A stretch of 64,000 nt of DNA from Bacteroidota bacterium. Its GTDB lineage: Bacteria > Bacteroidota > Bacteroidia > Cytophagales > Cyclobacteriaceae. The notes beneath the pieces were generated by a model that ran no database searches, was not told where the DNA came from, and worked only from the letters and a program-made list of their open reading frames with translations. Shown here piece after piece: positions 48,542 through 56,112 of the stretch; position 1 is the first letter of the stretch; every line of letters starts with the position of its first letter. The stretch lies in contig JACPVX010000073.1 in the NCBI GenBank assembly GCA_016191555.1, forward strand, positions 1-64,000, written 5' to 3'. The translations under genes were made by a program, and so were the position numbers.

Positions 48542-49924
48542 ATGAAGAAAATAATAACACTCCTCTTTTCAAGTCTTGCACTGTTCAGCGCGAAGGCTCA
48601 GGTCGATAAAGGAAATATGCTGATTAAGAATGGCACGGTCATTACCATTACGAAAGGCAACCTTGAGCAAACTGATGTGTTGATCAAAGATGGTAAGATT
48701 GCTCAAATAGCTAAGAATATTCAAGCACCGGCAGGCGTACGCGTGATTGACGCGACAGGGCACTATGTGATGCCTGGAATCATTGATGCGCACTCGCACA
48801 TTGCTTTAGATGGTATAAACGAAGGGACTAACCCTATTACTCCTGAAGTAAATGAGAGCGATGTGATCAATCCTTTCCAAATAGGAATCTATCGCGCTTT
48901 GGGTGGTGGCATCACTACTGTACATGCCATGCACGGTTCTGCAAATGCCATTGGCGGTCAATGTGAGACAATTAAATTACGTTATGGCACCTTTGATCCT
49001 GAGGTGCTGAAAATGGAAGGAGCACCACGAACCATCAAGTTTGCGTTGGGCGAAAATCCAACCCGTAGTCATGGAGAGGCGAGTGGAATAGTGCCTCGCA
49101 CGCGTATGGGAGTGGAGTTTGTCATTCGCCAGGCGTTTTCAGAAGCAAAGGAATATGCCGAAGCGTGGAACAAATACAATAAGAACAAATTGGTGAAAGG
49201 ATTTCGTGGAGCACCACCTGCCTACAGCTATCGCCATGAAGTATTGTCTGATATCTTAAATGATAAGATCATTGTTCACTGCCACAGTTATCGCGCAGAC
49301 GAAATTTATATGATGTTAAAAGTGTGCAAAGATTTTGGTATTAAACGTATCGTGTTTCAACACGTGAACGAGGGTTTCAAAGTAGCACCTGAGTTGGCAG
49401 CGCAAGGAGCAATGGCCTCCGTGTTTTCAGATTGGTGGGCATATAAGTTCGAAGTGTATTACTCCACAGCTTATAATGCAGCTATCCTGACGCGTAATGG
49501 AGTGGTTACTTCCATTAATTCAGACGATGCGGAAATGATGCGCCACTTGTACCACGAAGCAGGTAAAACACAAAAGTATGGCGCGCTTACAGATGATGAA
49601 GCACTCGCACTCATCACTATCAACCCTGCCAAGCAATTAGGAATTGACAGTCGGGTAGGTTCGTTAGAAGTGGGCAAAGAGGGCGATGTGGTTATTTTCA
49701 AAAATCATCCGCTGTCAATCTATGGTGTTCCCATGTATACAATCGTAGATGGAATTGTTCGCTTCGATCGAGAAAAAGATCCGGATGACATGCGGTTAAT
49801 GGTAGATCCTAAACAAACCATCGAATCTGCTACGCTTCGTGATAAACACAATGACCAAGACCACTGCATGGAAGGAGCAGAGTTTATTTTAGATTCAGAA
49901 TTGTTTAATGCAAACAAGAAATAA
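48542..49924 (+). CDS. Exported amidohydrolase with intact metal motif
   Basis: The 460-residue protein has a signal peptide (MKKIITLLFSSLALFSAKAQ). It carries the amidohydrolase HxH motif in GIIDAHSHIALDG, later His residues in KIIVHCHSYRADE and RIVFQHVNEG, and the metal-ligand Asp region TSINSDDAEM, as in imidazolonepropionase-like enzymes. Its position between two degenerate paralogues suggests a heteromeric assembly. Substrates may be peptides or cyclic amides; nothing local fixes which. Confidence 0.9.
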   Translation: MKKIITLLFSSLALFSAKAQVDKGNMLIKNGTVITITKGNLEQTDVLIKDGKIAQIAKNIQAPAGVRVIDATGHYVMPGIIDAHSHIALDGINEGTNPITPEVNESDVINPFQIGIYRALGGGITTVHAMHGSANAIGGQCETIKLRYGTFDPEVLKMEGAPRTIKFALGENPTRSHGEASGIVPRTRMGVEFVIRQAFSEAKEYAEAWNKYNKNKLVKGFRGAPPAYSYRHEVLSDILNDKIIVHCHSYRADEIYMMLKVCKDFGIKRIVFQHVNEGFKVAPELAAQGAMASVFSDWWAYKFEVYYSTAYNAAILTRNGVVTSINSDDAEMMRHLYHEAGKTQKYGALTDDEALALITINPAKQLGIDSRVGSLEVGKEGDVVIFKNHPLSIYGVPMYTIVDGIVRFDREKDPDDMRLMVDPKQTIESATLRDKHNDQDHCMEGAEFILDSELFNANKK

Positions 49925-49925
49925 T

Positions 49926-51239
49926 ATGAAGGGCTTACAAACAATCATCGGGTTAGCTACGGCTATTGTGTGTGGAGTAGTGATGCACACACAGGCTCAA
50001 AGCCCCAAAGGCAAATATGTAAATGTGGCCTTAACCAATGCTACTATTGAAACAGTAACGAAAGGAACCATTCAGAATGGAACGGTCGTCATCACTGATG
50101 GGAAGATTTCAGCTGTTGGCACAAATGTTTCCATCCCGGCAGGTACAGAAATCATTGACTGTAAAGGAAAGTTTATCTATCCGGGAATGATCGATGCAGG
50201 AACTAACCTCGGCTTGAATGAGATCAGCGCAGTAGCGCGCACCACCGACTTCAATGAAATCGGTGAGGTGATTCCGCAAATGAAAGCGCTCACAGCGGTC
50301 AACCCAAATGCCAGTGCGATTCCTGTCACACGTGTGAGTGGCGTTACAACCGCATTAACAATTCCAACAGGAGGTATGCTTTCCGGAACGGCTGCCCTAA
50401 TCAACCTACACGGTTATACACCCGATCAAATGTATGCTGGCTTTGAAGGAATTGTTTTAAATTTTCCTAACACAGGCCGCAGAGGTTTCTTCGATCGGAG
50501 AACGGATGACGACATTAAGAAGGCATCTGAAAAAGCATTAGCTAGTTTGAATGATGTGTGGGACAAAGCTACTCAGTACCATAAACTGGATTCAGCTACA
50601 AAAAGTAAAGCCGGATATTATCCGGAATTGCAGGCACTCGTTCCCGTGATTCGTGGAGAACAAACTTTATTAGTAGAAGCTAACACGTCCAAAGATATTC
50701 AAGCTGCTCTTAAGTGGGTAAAGGAGAAGAAAGTGAAGAAAGTAATTTTAACAGGAGTAGCTGAGGGCTGGCGCGTAGCAGATGAAATTGCAAAAGCAGG
50801 AATTCCGGTAATAACAGGTGGTGTTTTGGAATTACCTACACGTGATTATGATCGATATGACAAAGCTTACGCGAATGCCGGGTTACTAAAAAAGGCTGGT
50901 GTAAAGGTCGCAATCAAATCAGAAAGCGGTAACAACAACTACCGCAACTTGCCCTATCACGCAGGATTTGCAGTGGCTTATGGCATGAATAGAGAAGATG
51001 CTTTAAAAGCAATCACGATTGTTCCGGCCGAGCTTTTTGGTGTTGCTGAAAAGCTCGGATCCATTGAAGTAGGGAAGAGTGCCACTCTTTTCATTTGCAC
51101 AGGTGATCCATTCGAAACCAAAACCAATGTGTCCCATGTATTTATTGACGGATGGCAAATGCCGATGGTAAGCCGCCAAACAGAATTGTATGATGAGTTT
51201 TTAAAACGCGATCCTGGAGTGAGCAAAACGAAAAAGTAA
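49926..51239 (+). CDS. Amidohydrolase-family protein, third of the tandem set, motif degenerate
   Basis: The 437-residue protein begins MKGLQTIIGLATAIVCGVVMHTQAQ, a signal sequence; the track start (49908) overlaps the previous gene and is less likely. The composite domain and C-terminal IEVGKSATLFICTGDPFE segment are amidohydrolase-like. The expected HxH reads GMIDAGTNLGLNE, so the two metal His are gone. Like the first member of the trio it is probably a non-catalytic or altered partner of the middle gene. A strong terminator follows. Confidence 0.82.
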   Translation: MKGLQTIIGLATAIVCGVVMHTQAQSPKGKYVNVALTNATIETVTKGTIQNGTVVITDGKISAVGTNVSIPAGTEIIDCKGKFIYPGMIDAGTNLGLNEISAVARTTDFNEIGEVIPQMKALTAVNPNASAIPVTRVSGVTTALTIPTGGMLSGTAALINLHGYTPDQMYAGFEGIVLNFPNTGRRGFFDRRTDDDIKKASEKALASLNDVWDKATQYHKLDSATKSKAGYYPELQALVPVIRGEQTLLVEANTSKDIQAALKWVKEKKVKKVILTGVAEGWRVADEIAKAGIPVITGGVLELPTRDYDRYDKAYANAGLLKKAGVKVAIKSESGNNNYRNLPYHAGFAVAYGMNREDALKAITIVPAELFGVAEKLGSIEVGKSATLFICTGDPFETKTNVSHVFIDGWQMPMVSRQTELYDEFLKRDPGVSKTKK

Positions 51240-51265
51240 CAAATTCGAAACTTGAGAATTACAGG

Positions 51266-51292
51266 CAGCCGCTTGAAAGAGCGGCTGTTTTT
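51266..51292 (+). terminator. Rho-independent terminator after the amidohydrolase trio
   Basis: The perfect 8-base stem CAGCCGCT / AGCGGCTG with a TGAAAG loop is followed by TTTTT. It ends the plus-strand amidohydrolase transcript just before the convergent TrmH-type gene. Confidence 0.92.
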
Positions 51293-52091
51293 ATTTATGA
51301 ACTTGGAAGTTACGTTGTCGCATGGCCTCATAAACGACCACCGCAGCAGCATTCGAAACATTCATGCTATCAATTTTGCCGAGCATGGGAATGATAATAT
51401 TGGCAGAAGAATTTTTCACCCATATATCGGAGAGTCCGGTGGCTTCTGTCCCCATTACAATAGCCGATGCTTTTGTAAAATCGGTTTGATGATACGGCTT
51501 CGAGGCTTTCAGATACGTGCAGTATATAGAGATGTCATTCTTTTTGAGCCAGGCAATCGTTTCGTCAGATGAAGCCGCTGCCAGTTGATTGGTAAAAACG
51601 CAACCAACGCTGGATCGGATGACATTCGGATTATAGAAATCAGTTTGTGGATCGCAGATGATAACCGCATCCACATGGGCAGCATCGGCTGTGCGTAAAA
51701 CGGCCCCAAGGTTTCCGGGCTTTTCAACACCTTCTAAAATAAGTATAAGAGGATTTTTACTTAAGCGGATACCATCCAGCCGATGAGTCTTTTGCTCGGC
51801 TACTGCCAGCAACCCTCCGGTGCTTTCACGCATCGCAATTTTTTCAAAAACTTCTTTAGAGACTGGAATCAAAAGTTTGTCTTCGAGAGGGAGAGTGGCG
51901 AGTTCACTTTCGGTTACAATCTCATCGCAAAAAAACAGGTTGCCAATTTTGTATCCAGCCTCTAGTGCCAAGGCAATTTCGCGCTGGCCTTCGATAATAA
52001 ACAGTTGTTGTTTTCTGCGTTCACGCGGTTTCTCCAGAGCCATCAGGCTCTTTACCTTAGGGTTTTGCGTGCTGGTAATTTTAAAATGCAT
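51291..52091 (-). CDS. TrmH/SpoU-family RNA 2'-O-methyltransferase
   Basis: The 266-residue protein begins with the TrmH-family substrate-binding segment (ITSTQNPKVKSLMALEKPRERR) and has the SpoU knot motifs VEKPGNLGAVLRTADA, VMGTEATGLSDIW and IPMLGKIDSMNVSNAAAV. It methylates rRNA or tRNA ribose using S-adenosylmethionine; the target nucleotide cannot be told. It converges on the amidohydrolase trio and diverges from the methyltransferase gene that follows. Confidence 0.93.
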   Translation of the reverse strand: MHFKITSTQNPKVKSLMALEKPRERRKQQLFIIEGQREIALALEAGYKIGNLFFCDEIVTESELATLPLEDKLLIPVSKEVFEKIAMRESTGGLLAVAEQKTHRLDGIRLSKNPLILILEGVEKPGNLGAVLRTADAAHVDAVIICDPQTDFYNPNVIRSSVGCVFTNQLAAASSDETIAWLKKNDISIYCTYLKASKPYHQTDFTKASAIVMGTEATGLSDIWVKNSSANIIIPMLGKIDSMNVSNAAAVVVYEAMRQRNFQVHK

Positions 52092-52228
52092 AGACTCAAA
52101 AGTAAGGATTCGATGCCGTAATTTATAGAGCTGCTCGTTTCACCCTAAAAGTGAGTATTTGGCGGCTGCATAAGAAAGGCTGGCGTTTTGAATATTGGAC
52201 TATCTTTGCAACTTCAAATAAAGAACTG

Positions 52229-53125
52229 ATGAAGCTATTGAGCCCCACCTCCTGGACAGAATATGAATTACTAGATTCAGGTGATTTTGAAAAGCTAGAA
52301 CGTTTTGGGAAGTATATTCTAATTCGCCCTGAACCCCAGGCCATCTGGGAGAGATCACTAAGTCAACAAGAATGGCTCCAGTTATCACATGCTCACTTTA
52401 CGCGCGAACAGAAAGACAACTTTCGATTTGGAGAAGAGATTAAGGGAGGTTGGAAAAAATACAAGACGATGCCCGATAGCTGGGATATCAATTATCAATA
52501 TGGAAAGCTGAAATTGAAGTTACGTCTCGCATTGACAAATTTTGGGCACGTTGGGATGTTTCCAGAGCAAGGTCAGAATTGGAATTTTATTTACGATACC
52601 GTCACTTCATGGAATATTCAGGATGCACGAGTTTTAAACCTCTTCGCATATACTGGTGCAGCTTCGGTAGTGGCCAAAGCAGCAGGAGCGGATGTAACCC
52701 ATGTTGATGCCTCCCGACCTGGTTTAAACTGGGCAAATCAAAATATGCAAGCCAACCAGCTCAACGATATTCGTTGGGTGCATGAAGACGCCCTCAAGTT
52801 TGTGAAGCGTGAAGCCAAACGGGGAAAGAAATACAATGGAATCATTATGGATCCTCCACCTTACGGGCGCGGTCCAGAAGGGGAAAAGTGGACATTGGAA
52901 GAAAAATTAAGTGAATTACTTTCATTGAGTAGTCAGCTATTGGAAGACAAACATTCTTTTTTAATCTTATCCATGTATGCTGTTGGATTTTCGCCATTGG
53001 TTGGATTAAATGTTGCTAGGACTTACTTTAAAAATATTGAGCCTGAGTTTGGCGAATTCTTTTTACCCGGTAAAGAGGGCAAAGATTTGCCGATGGGTAC
53101 TTTTTTAAGATTTGCTTCTAGATAA
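52229..53125 (+). CDS. Class I SAM-dependent methyltransferase (RlmI/RlmK-like)
   Basis: The ORF starts at 52151; the ATG at 52229 (MKLLSPTSWTEYELLDSG) fits the family better. The SAM-binding fold is clear from VLNLFAYTGAASVVAKAAGADVTHVD (motif I), and the catalytic motif IIMDPPPYGRGPEGEKW is of the rRNA cytosine methyltransferase type. It lacks the N-terminal PUA domain, so it is a shorter relative of RlmI/RlmK. RNA is the likely substrate. Confidence 0.9.
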   Translation: MKLLSPTSWTEYELLDSGDFEKLERFGKYILIRPEPQAIWERSLSQQEWLQLSHAHFTREQKDNFRFGEEIKGGWKKYKTMPDSWDINYQYGKLKLKLRLALTNFGHVGMFPEQGQNWNFIYDTVTSWNIQDARVLNLFAYTGAASVVAKAAGADVTHVDASRPGLNWANQNMQANQLNDIRWVHEDALKFVKREAKRGKKYNGIIMDPPPYGRGPEGEKWTLEEKLSELLSLSSQLLEDKHSFLILSMYAVGFSPLVGLNVARTYFKNIEPEFGEFFLPGKEGKDLPMGTFLRFASR

Positions 53126-53260
53126 TTCAAACAGTCAGCCCATATTTTCTTCGAAGGAATAAGCGCAATTTATTTTTGAAATACTCTGACTAGCATCTTT
53201 CATAGGCTAATCCAGGCATAAGAAAATCAAATCTCAGCGGCCTGCAAATACCTCAGTTTA

Positions 53261-53298
53261 CTAACGAAAAAACGAAAAAATTAACGATATATCGTTAG
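53261..53298. promoter_or_regulatory. Candidate activator-binding site (UAS) for the peptide gene
   Basis: Between 53126 and 53394, 269 bases without a gene, two elements stand out. The first is this one: CTAACGAAAAAACG followed by the perfect 16-base palindrome TAACGATATATCGTTA (53282-53297). It ends about 50 bases upstream of a -24/-12 promoter and shares the TTTCGTT core with sites before the other units of this region. The rest of the gap shows nothing else. Confidence 0.6.
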
Positions 53299-53345
53299 TC
53301 CTAAAAACCCGACCTCGTTTCCAGCTCAATTTCGCAGATTTTCGA

Positions 53346-53362
53346 TTGGTATGACTTTTGCC
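53346..53362 (+). promoter_or_regulatory. Sigma-54 (-24/-12) promoter of the peptide gene
   Basis: TTGGTATGACTTTTGCC has GG and GC separated by exactly ten bases, the sigma-54 rule. The predicted start is near 53373, 22 bases before the small ORF. Three other copies of TTGGTAY-N-TTTGC type lie in the following 10 kb. Confidence 0.8.
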
Positions 53363-53394
53363 TAGAGAATTTGTACAAAGCTGAAATAAATTCA

Positions 53395-53517
53395 ATGGTT
53401 TTACGAATAGCGGTCTTATCCATAATATTTCTACCTACAGTGATAATAGTTGTTGTTGATGTAATGAGTAGCGTTAAGAAAAGTGAATTGGATAAGATGA
53501 AATATTCTAACAAGTAA
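53395..53517 (+). CDS. 40-residue membrane peptide (small gene)
   Basis: This ORF is too short for the track and lies 22 bases after a predicted sigma-54 start. It encodes a strongly hydrophobic N-terminal helix (IAVLSIIFLPTVIIVVVDV) and a charged C-terminus (KKSELDKMKYSNK), so it should insert in the inner membrane. It is followed by an 8-base stem-loop and then a strong terminator at about 53605. Translation is not proven: the transcript could instead be a small RNA. The antisense ORF at 53301-53513 overlaps it and has no promoter evidence. Confidence 0.55.
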   Translation: MVLRIAVLSIIFLPTVIIVVVDVMSSVKKSELDKMKYSNK

Positions 53518-53540
53518 TCTACCTGCCATGGTAGTAAAAG

Positions 53541-53605
53541 TGCTCAACGAGGTTTTGGGGAAGACTAATGTTGAGCAAGCCCTCCGAAAGGAGGGCTTTT
53601 TTTTT
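53541..53605 (+). terminator. Structured 3' end: stem-loop plus strong rho-independent terminator
   Basis: Stem 1 is TGCTCAAC (53541-53548) with GTTGAGCA (53570-53577). Stem 2 is AAGCCCTCC / GGAGGGCTT (53577-53585, 53590-53598) closed by a GAAA tetraloop and followed by a long T run. Together they end a transcript of about 230 bases from the sigma-54 promoter. The ORF at 53568-53756 runs through it and is discounted. Confidence 0.85.
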
Positions 53606-53647
53606 ATTGATGCCCCAGAAGAAGCTTAAAACCTCCCCAAAACTTAC

Positions 53648-53690
53648 TTTTTCGTTAAATAAAAACAGTCATTTCGTTTTTAGAAACGAA
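53648..53690. promoter_or_regulatory. Candidate UAS upstream of the glycosyltransferase
   Basis: The gap 53606-53787 contains TTTTTCGTTAAATAAAAAC and, 20 bases on, ATTTCGTTTTTAGAAACGAA. The same two motifs occur, in the opposite order, upstream of the first surface-protein gene (57.9 kb). The site ends about 70 bases before a weak -24/-12 match. Confidence 0.6.
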
Positions 53691-53759
53691 TTATGGGAAA
53701 AAATAGAAGCTGGAAAGACAGAAAAGTTGATAATTAGCTCAATTTCGATGGTTTAAAAA

Positions 53760-53776
53760 CTGGCCTTTAATTTGAT
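53760..53776 (+). promoter_or_regulatory. Weak -24/-12-like site before the glycosyltransferase
   Basis: CTGGCCTTTAATTTGAT has the ten-base GG-to-G spacing, but the -12 element is GA instead of GC. The predicted transcript start falls at 53787, at the ATG itself, so the message would be leaderless. I regard it as unproven; it is recorded because it lies at the expected distance from the UAS. Confidence 0.3.
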
Positions 53777-53787
53777 AACGTCTGCGT

Positions 53788-54954
53788 ATGAAAATAGCAA
53801 TTGTTATCAATACAACTTGGAACATCTTTAATTTCCGAATGGGATTATTAGAAGCGCTTCAAAGTGATGGTCATGAAATTCACGCGATTTCACCTGCAGA
53901 TGAATATGTAACTCATTTAGTCGATACAGGGATTATCCACCACCATGTGTCGATCAGTGCACATGGAAGCAATCCAATTAAAGATTGTGCACTATTAATG
54001 GATCTAATGCGTCTCTATATCAAAATCAAACCCGATGTGATTCTTCACTATACCATAAAGCCCAACATCTATGGTTCATTGGCGGCTGCAATATTAAAAA
54101 TACCTGTTGTCAATAACGTATCTGGTCTGGGCTCTGCATTTCATCGCAAAACGATCACATATTACATGGTTCAACTGCTCTATAAACTTGCTTTTATAAA
54201 TGCTGACAAGATTTTCTTTCAAAACAACGAAGACAGAAATTTCTTTGTCCAGAAGAAATTAGTTCGAAGTGCAAAAACTGACCTCCTGCCCGGTTCTGGA
54301 ATCAATTTGCGTAAATTTCATCCGGTTCATTATCAGAAAGGATCTCCATTTGTTTTTTTAATGGTTGCCAGACTTATTTCGGATAAAGGCATTTTTGAAT
54401 ATGTAGAGGCAATACGGCATTTAAGAAGCAAAGGATACCAAGCTAAATTTCAGTTGCTGGGTGCTTTTGATGCTAAGCCGGACCGTGCAGTGAAACCAGA
54501 AATGATAGATGCTTGGGAAAAAGAAGGTTTGTTAGAATATTTAGGCGTCACAGATCATGTGCAGGAAATCATGTCCCAATCGCATTGTGTCGTGCTACCT
54601 TCCTATCGGGAAGGAACTCCACGAGTGCTGCTAGAAGCAGGTAGCCTATGCAAACCAATCGTTGCAACGGACGTTGCCGGTTGCCATCATGTGGTGAAAG
54701 ATGGGTGCAATGGATTTTTATGCAAACCAATGGATTCCATTGACCTAGCAAACAAAATGCAACTTATTTTAGAGTCTCCGGAAGAACAACTTCGAAAAAT
54801 GGGTGAAAATGGTCGCCAATTAATAGAAACTACATTTGATGAAAATAGAGTAATTGATAAATATCGTCAAGCGATATTTCAATTTGACATCCCTCTACCT
54901 TTCAGTCTCCAGAAACGAGTGCAAAGCTTAACTGATACGATTACTGTTGGGTAG
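53788..54954 (+). CDS. GT4-family glycosyltransferase
   Basis: The 388-residue enzyme starts with the GT4 pattern IAIVINTTWNIFNFRMGLLEAL and has the GT-B acceptor/donor domains. The C-terminal half shows the E-x7-E type element (YREGTPRVLLEAGSLCKPIVATDVAG) and the RLISDKGIFEYVEAI region, as in capsule and exopolysaccharide transferases. It would add a sugar from a nucleotide donor at the cytoplasmic membrane. No other polysaccharide genes lie within the window, so it may decorate a surface glycan or glycoprotein of this regulon. Confidence 0.9.
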   Translation: MKIAIVINTTWNIFNFRMGLLEALQSDGHEIHAISPADEYVTHLVDTGIIHHHVSISAHGSNPIKDCALLMDLMRLYIKIKPDVILHYTIKPNIYGSLAAAILKIPVVNNVSGLGSAFHRKTITYYMVQLLYKLAFINADKIFFQNNEDRNFFVQKKLVRSAKTDLLPGSGINLRKFHPVHYQKGSPFVFLMVARLISDKGIFEYVEAIRHLRSKGYQAKFQLLGAFDAKPDRAVKPEMIDAWEKEGLLEYLGVTDHVQEIMSQSHCVVLPSYREGTPRVLLEAGSLCKPIVATDVAGCHHVVKDGCNGFLCKPMDSIDLANKMQLILESPEEQLRKMGENGRQLIETTFDENRVIDKYRQAIFQFDIPLPFSLQKRVQSLTDTITVG

Positions 54955-55006
54955 GTCGGCTGTTTAGAAGTAGAATTTTAAATTTCCGATAGCTTAACCA
55001 CCGGAT

Positions 55007-55372
55007 TCAGGGCTTCAAGAATTTAGCTATTTGTAATTCCAATCGATTAAAGCCGATCGTTACCAATCCTCTATTGGTATTTTCAAATCGTATATAGCAT
55101 ATTTCAGTTTTGGTACTTCTCCAGGTTATGTAGCTTCCATGTATTTCCTGCGTGAACAGTATTTCTCGTTTACTATTTAATAACGTAAACCTGCCTGAAT
55201 GCATATTTTTTAAGTCAAGGCAATAGTTGGTCCCTTTAGTCAAAGGATAGGAGACTTCAGTACCGCCTTCGCGAATAGTCCATTCTTTGAGAGGATAGAA
55301 CCATAAGGGTGCACTTTGTGCATGGCTAACGAGAGATAAAAATAGAGATGCGATGAATAGGATATTCTTCAT
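55007..55372 (-). CDS. Small exported protein of unknown function
   Basis: The 121-residue protein has a signal peptide (MKNILFIASLFLSLVSHAQ) and is otherwise beta-rich (EGGTEVSYPLTKGTNYCLDL, RFENTNRGLVTIGFNRLELQI). No motif or homologue is recognised. A -24/-12-like string (TTGG, ten bases, GA at 55410-55423 on the minus strand) lies 38 bases upstream, too weak to call. It follows the small lipoprotein gene on the same strand with 69 bases between. Confidence 0.6.
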   Translation of the reverse strand: MKNILFIASLFLSLVSHAQSAPLWFYPLKEWTIREGGTEVSYPLTKGTNYCLDLKNMHSGRFTLLNSKREILFTQEIHGSYITWRSTKTEICYIRFENTNRGLVTIGFNRLELQIAKFLKP

Positions 55373-55441
55373 TGATTAAATGATTAACAGGTGCCACAAA
55401 ATATTTCAGTCAAAAAGCAAACCAAGGACTTCTCTCTGTTG

Positions 55442-55627
55442 CTAGAATCGAAAAGGTGGGCTAAATGTTTTGCGGCCATATTTTTTTTGTTTCTTCTCGC
55501 CATACGTAGTGAGCTTTTTGCCCGCTCCATAAGTAGGACAGACTGTATAGACTGTTGTGCTGCATGATGTGATTAGGAGAGCTAATCCGATGATTAAATA
55601 CTTTCCTGTGTGATTGAAATTTTTCAT
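55442..55627 (-). CDS. 61-residue lipoprotein
   Basis: The short protein has a lipoprotein signal (YLIIGLALLITSC, lipobox ITSC) and a lysine-rich, aromatic mature part of about 40 residues (KQKKYGRKTFSPPF). No homologue is recognised. It is preceded by a -24/-12-like site and a TTTCGTTTTATATAAAC UAS at about 55739, the same arrangement as the other units here, so it likely belongs to the same regulon. Confidence 0.65.
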   Translation of the reverse strand: MKNFNHTGKYLIIGLALLITSCSTTVYTVCPTYGAGKKLTTYGEKKQKKYGRKTFSPPFRF

Positions 55628-55656
55628 AATGAATTTTGTTTTTTGCTCAATCCTCT

Positions 55657-55675
55657 ATTCAAATTGCGAGCCAAA
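55657..55675 (-). promoter_or_regulatory. -24/-12-like site for the 61-residue lipoprotein
   Basis: On the minus strand TTTGGCTCGCAATTTGAAT has GG and GA ten bases apart, with the -12 C replaced by A. The predicted start near 55647 leaves a 20-base leader. It lies about 65 bases from the UAS at 55739-55765, the same spacing as in the stronger copies. Confidence 0.4.
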
Positions 55676-55738
55676 AACAAAAACCCTTTAATTCAATTGG
55701 AAAGCGTGTTTTTGATCTTTTTCCATTTATAAAAAACT

Positions 55739-55765
55739 GGTTTTTCGTTTTATATAAACAAAAAA
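55739..55765. promoter_or_regulatory. Candidate UAS before the 61-residue lipoprotein
   Basis: GTTTTTCGTTTTATATAAAC matches the consensus of this region. The gap 55628-56112 holds two such sites facing two genes in opposite directions; this one serves the minus strand. The remainder of the gap has no gene. Confidence 0.55.
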
Positions 55766-55950
55766 ATGTTTGCTAAAAGCGAAAATGGGTTATCTCAACC
55801 TTGGTGAAGTAAGCAGATACGGTAGTGAATCAGAATCTTTGAGATCATTCTACTTTTTATTTTTTCCAACATCGAAAATTGATTTTCATTTTAGCTCTAG
55901 CGTGCTATAAAACTCACCTAGTGGGTATACTTAGAGGCTCGAAAATGAGC

Positions 55951-56006
55951 TTTTTTCGTTTTTAGAAAACAGTGATTTCGTTATATATCGTAAAAACCAC
56001 TTTTTC
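55951..56006. promoter_or_regulatory. Candidate UAS before the outer-membrane gene
   Basis: TTTTTTCGTTTTTAGAAAAC is followed after 8 bases by TTTCGTTATATATCGTAAA and TTTTTCG. The block ends about 50 bases before the -24/-12 match. The ORF at 56010-56198 through this region is a shadow. Confidence 0.6.
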
Positions 56007-56052
56007 GATTTGCTGAAAATGGCGTTTTTAGCTCAAAAACAGCGTTTTCGAG

Positions 56053-56072
56053 TTTGGCATAATGCTTGGTAT
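56053..56072 (+). promoter_or_regulatory. Degenerate -24/-12 site of the outer-membrane gene
   Basis: TTTGGCATAATGCTTGGTAT has the correct ten-base spacing but GG in place of GC at -12. The predicted start near 56081 leaves a 32-base leader before the ATG at 56113. Confidence 0.5.
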
Positions 56073-56112
56073 GCACCACACGTCTTCAAACATTTTTTGA
56101 AGGCAAATATTT

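Noticed and set aside
53301-53513. 70-residue minus-strand ORF opposite the small peptide gene
   Set aside because: It covers the sigma-54 promoter and has no start signal of its own; the plus-strand reading explains the region better.
53568-53756. 62-residue ORF after the small peptide gene
   Set aside because: It starts inside the terminator stem and runs through the enhancer-like repeat, so it is not a gene.
55407-55427. -24/-12-like match before the 121-residue exported protein (minus strand)
   Set aside because: The -12 element is GA and no enhancer-like motif lies at the usual distance, so chance is a fair explanation.
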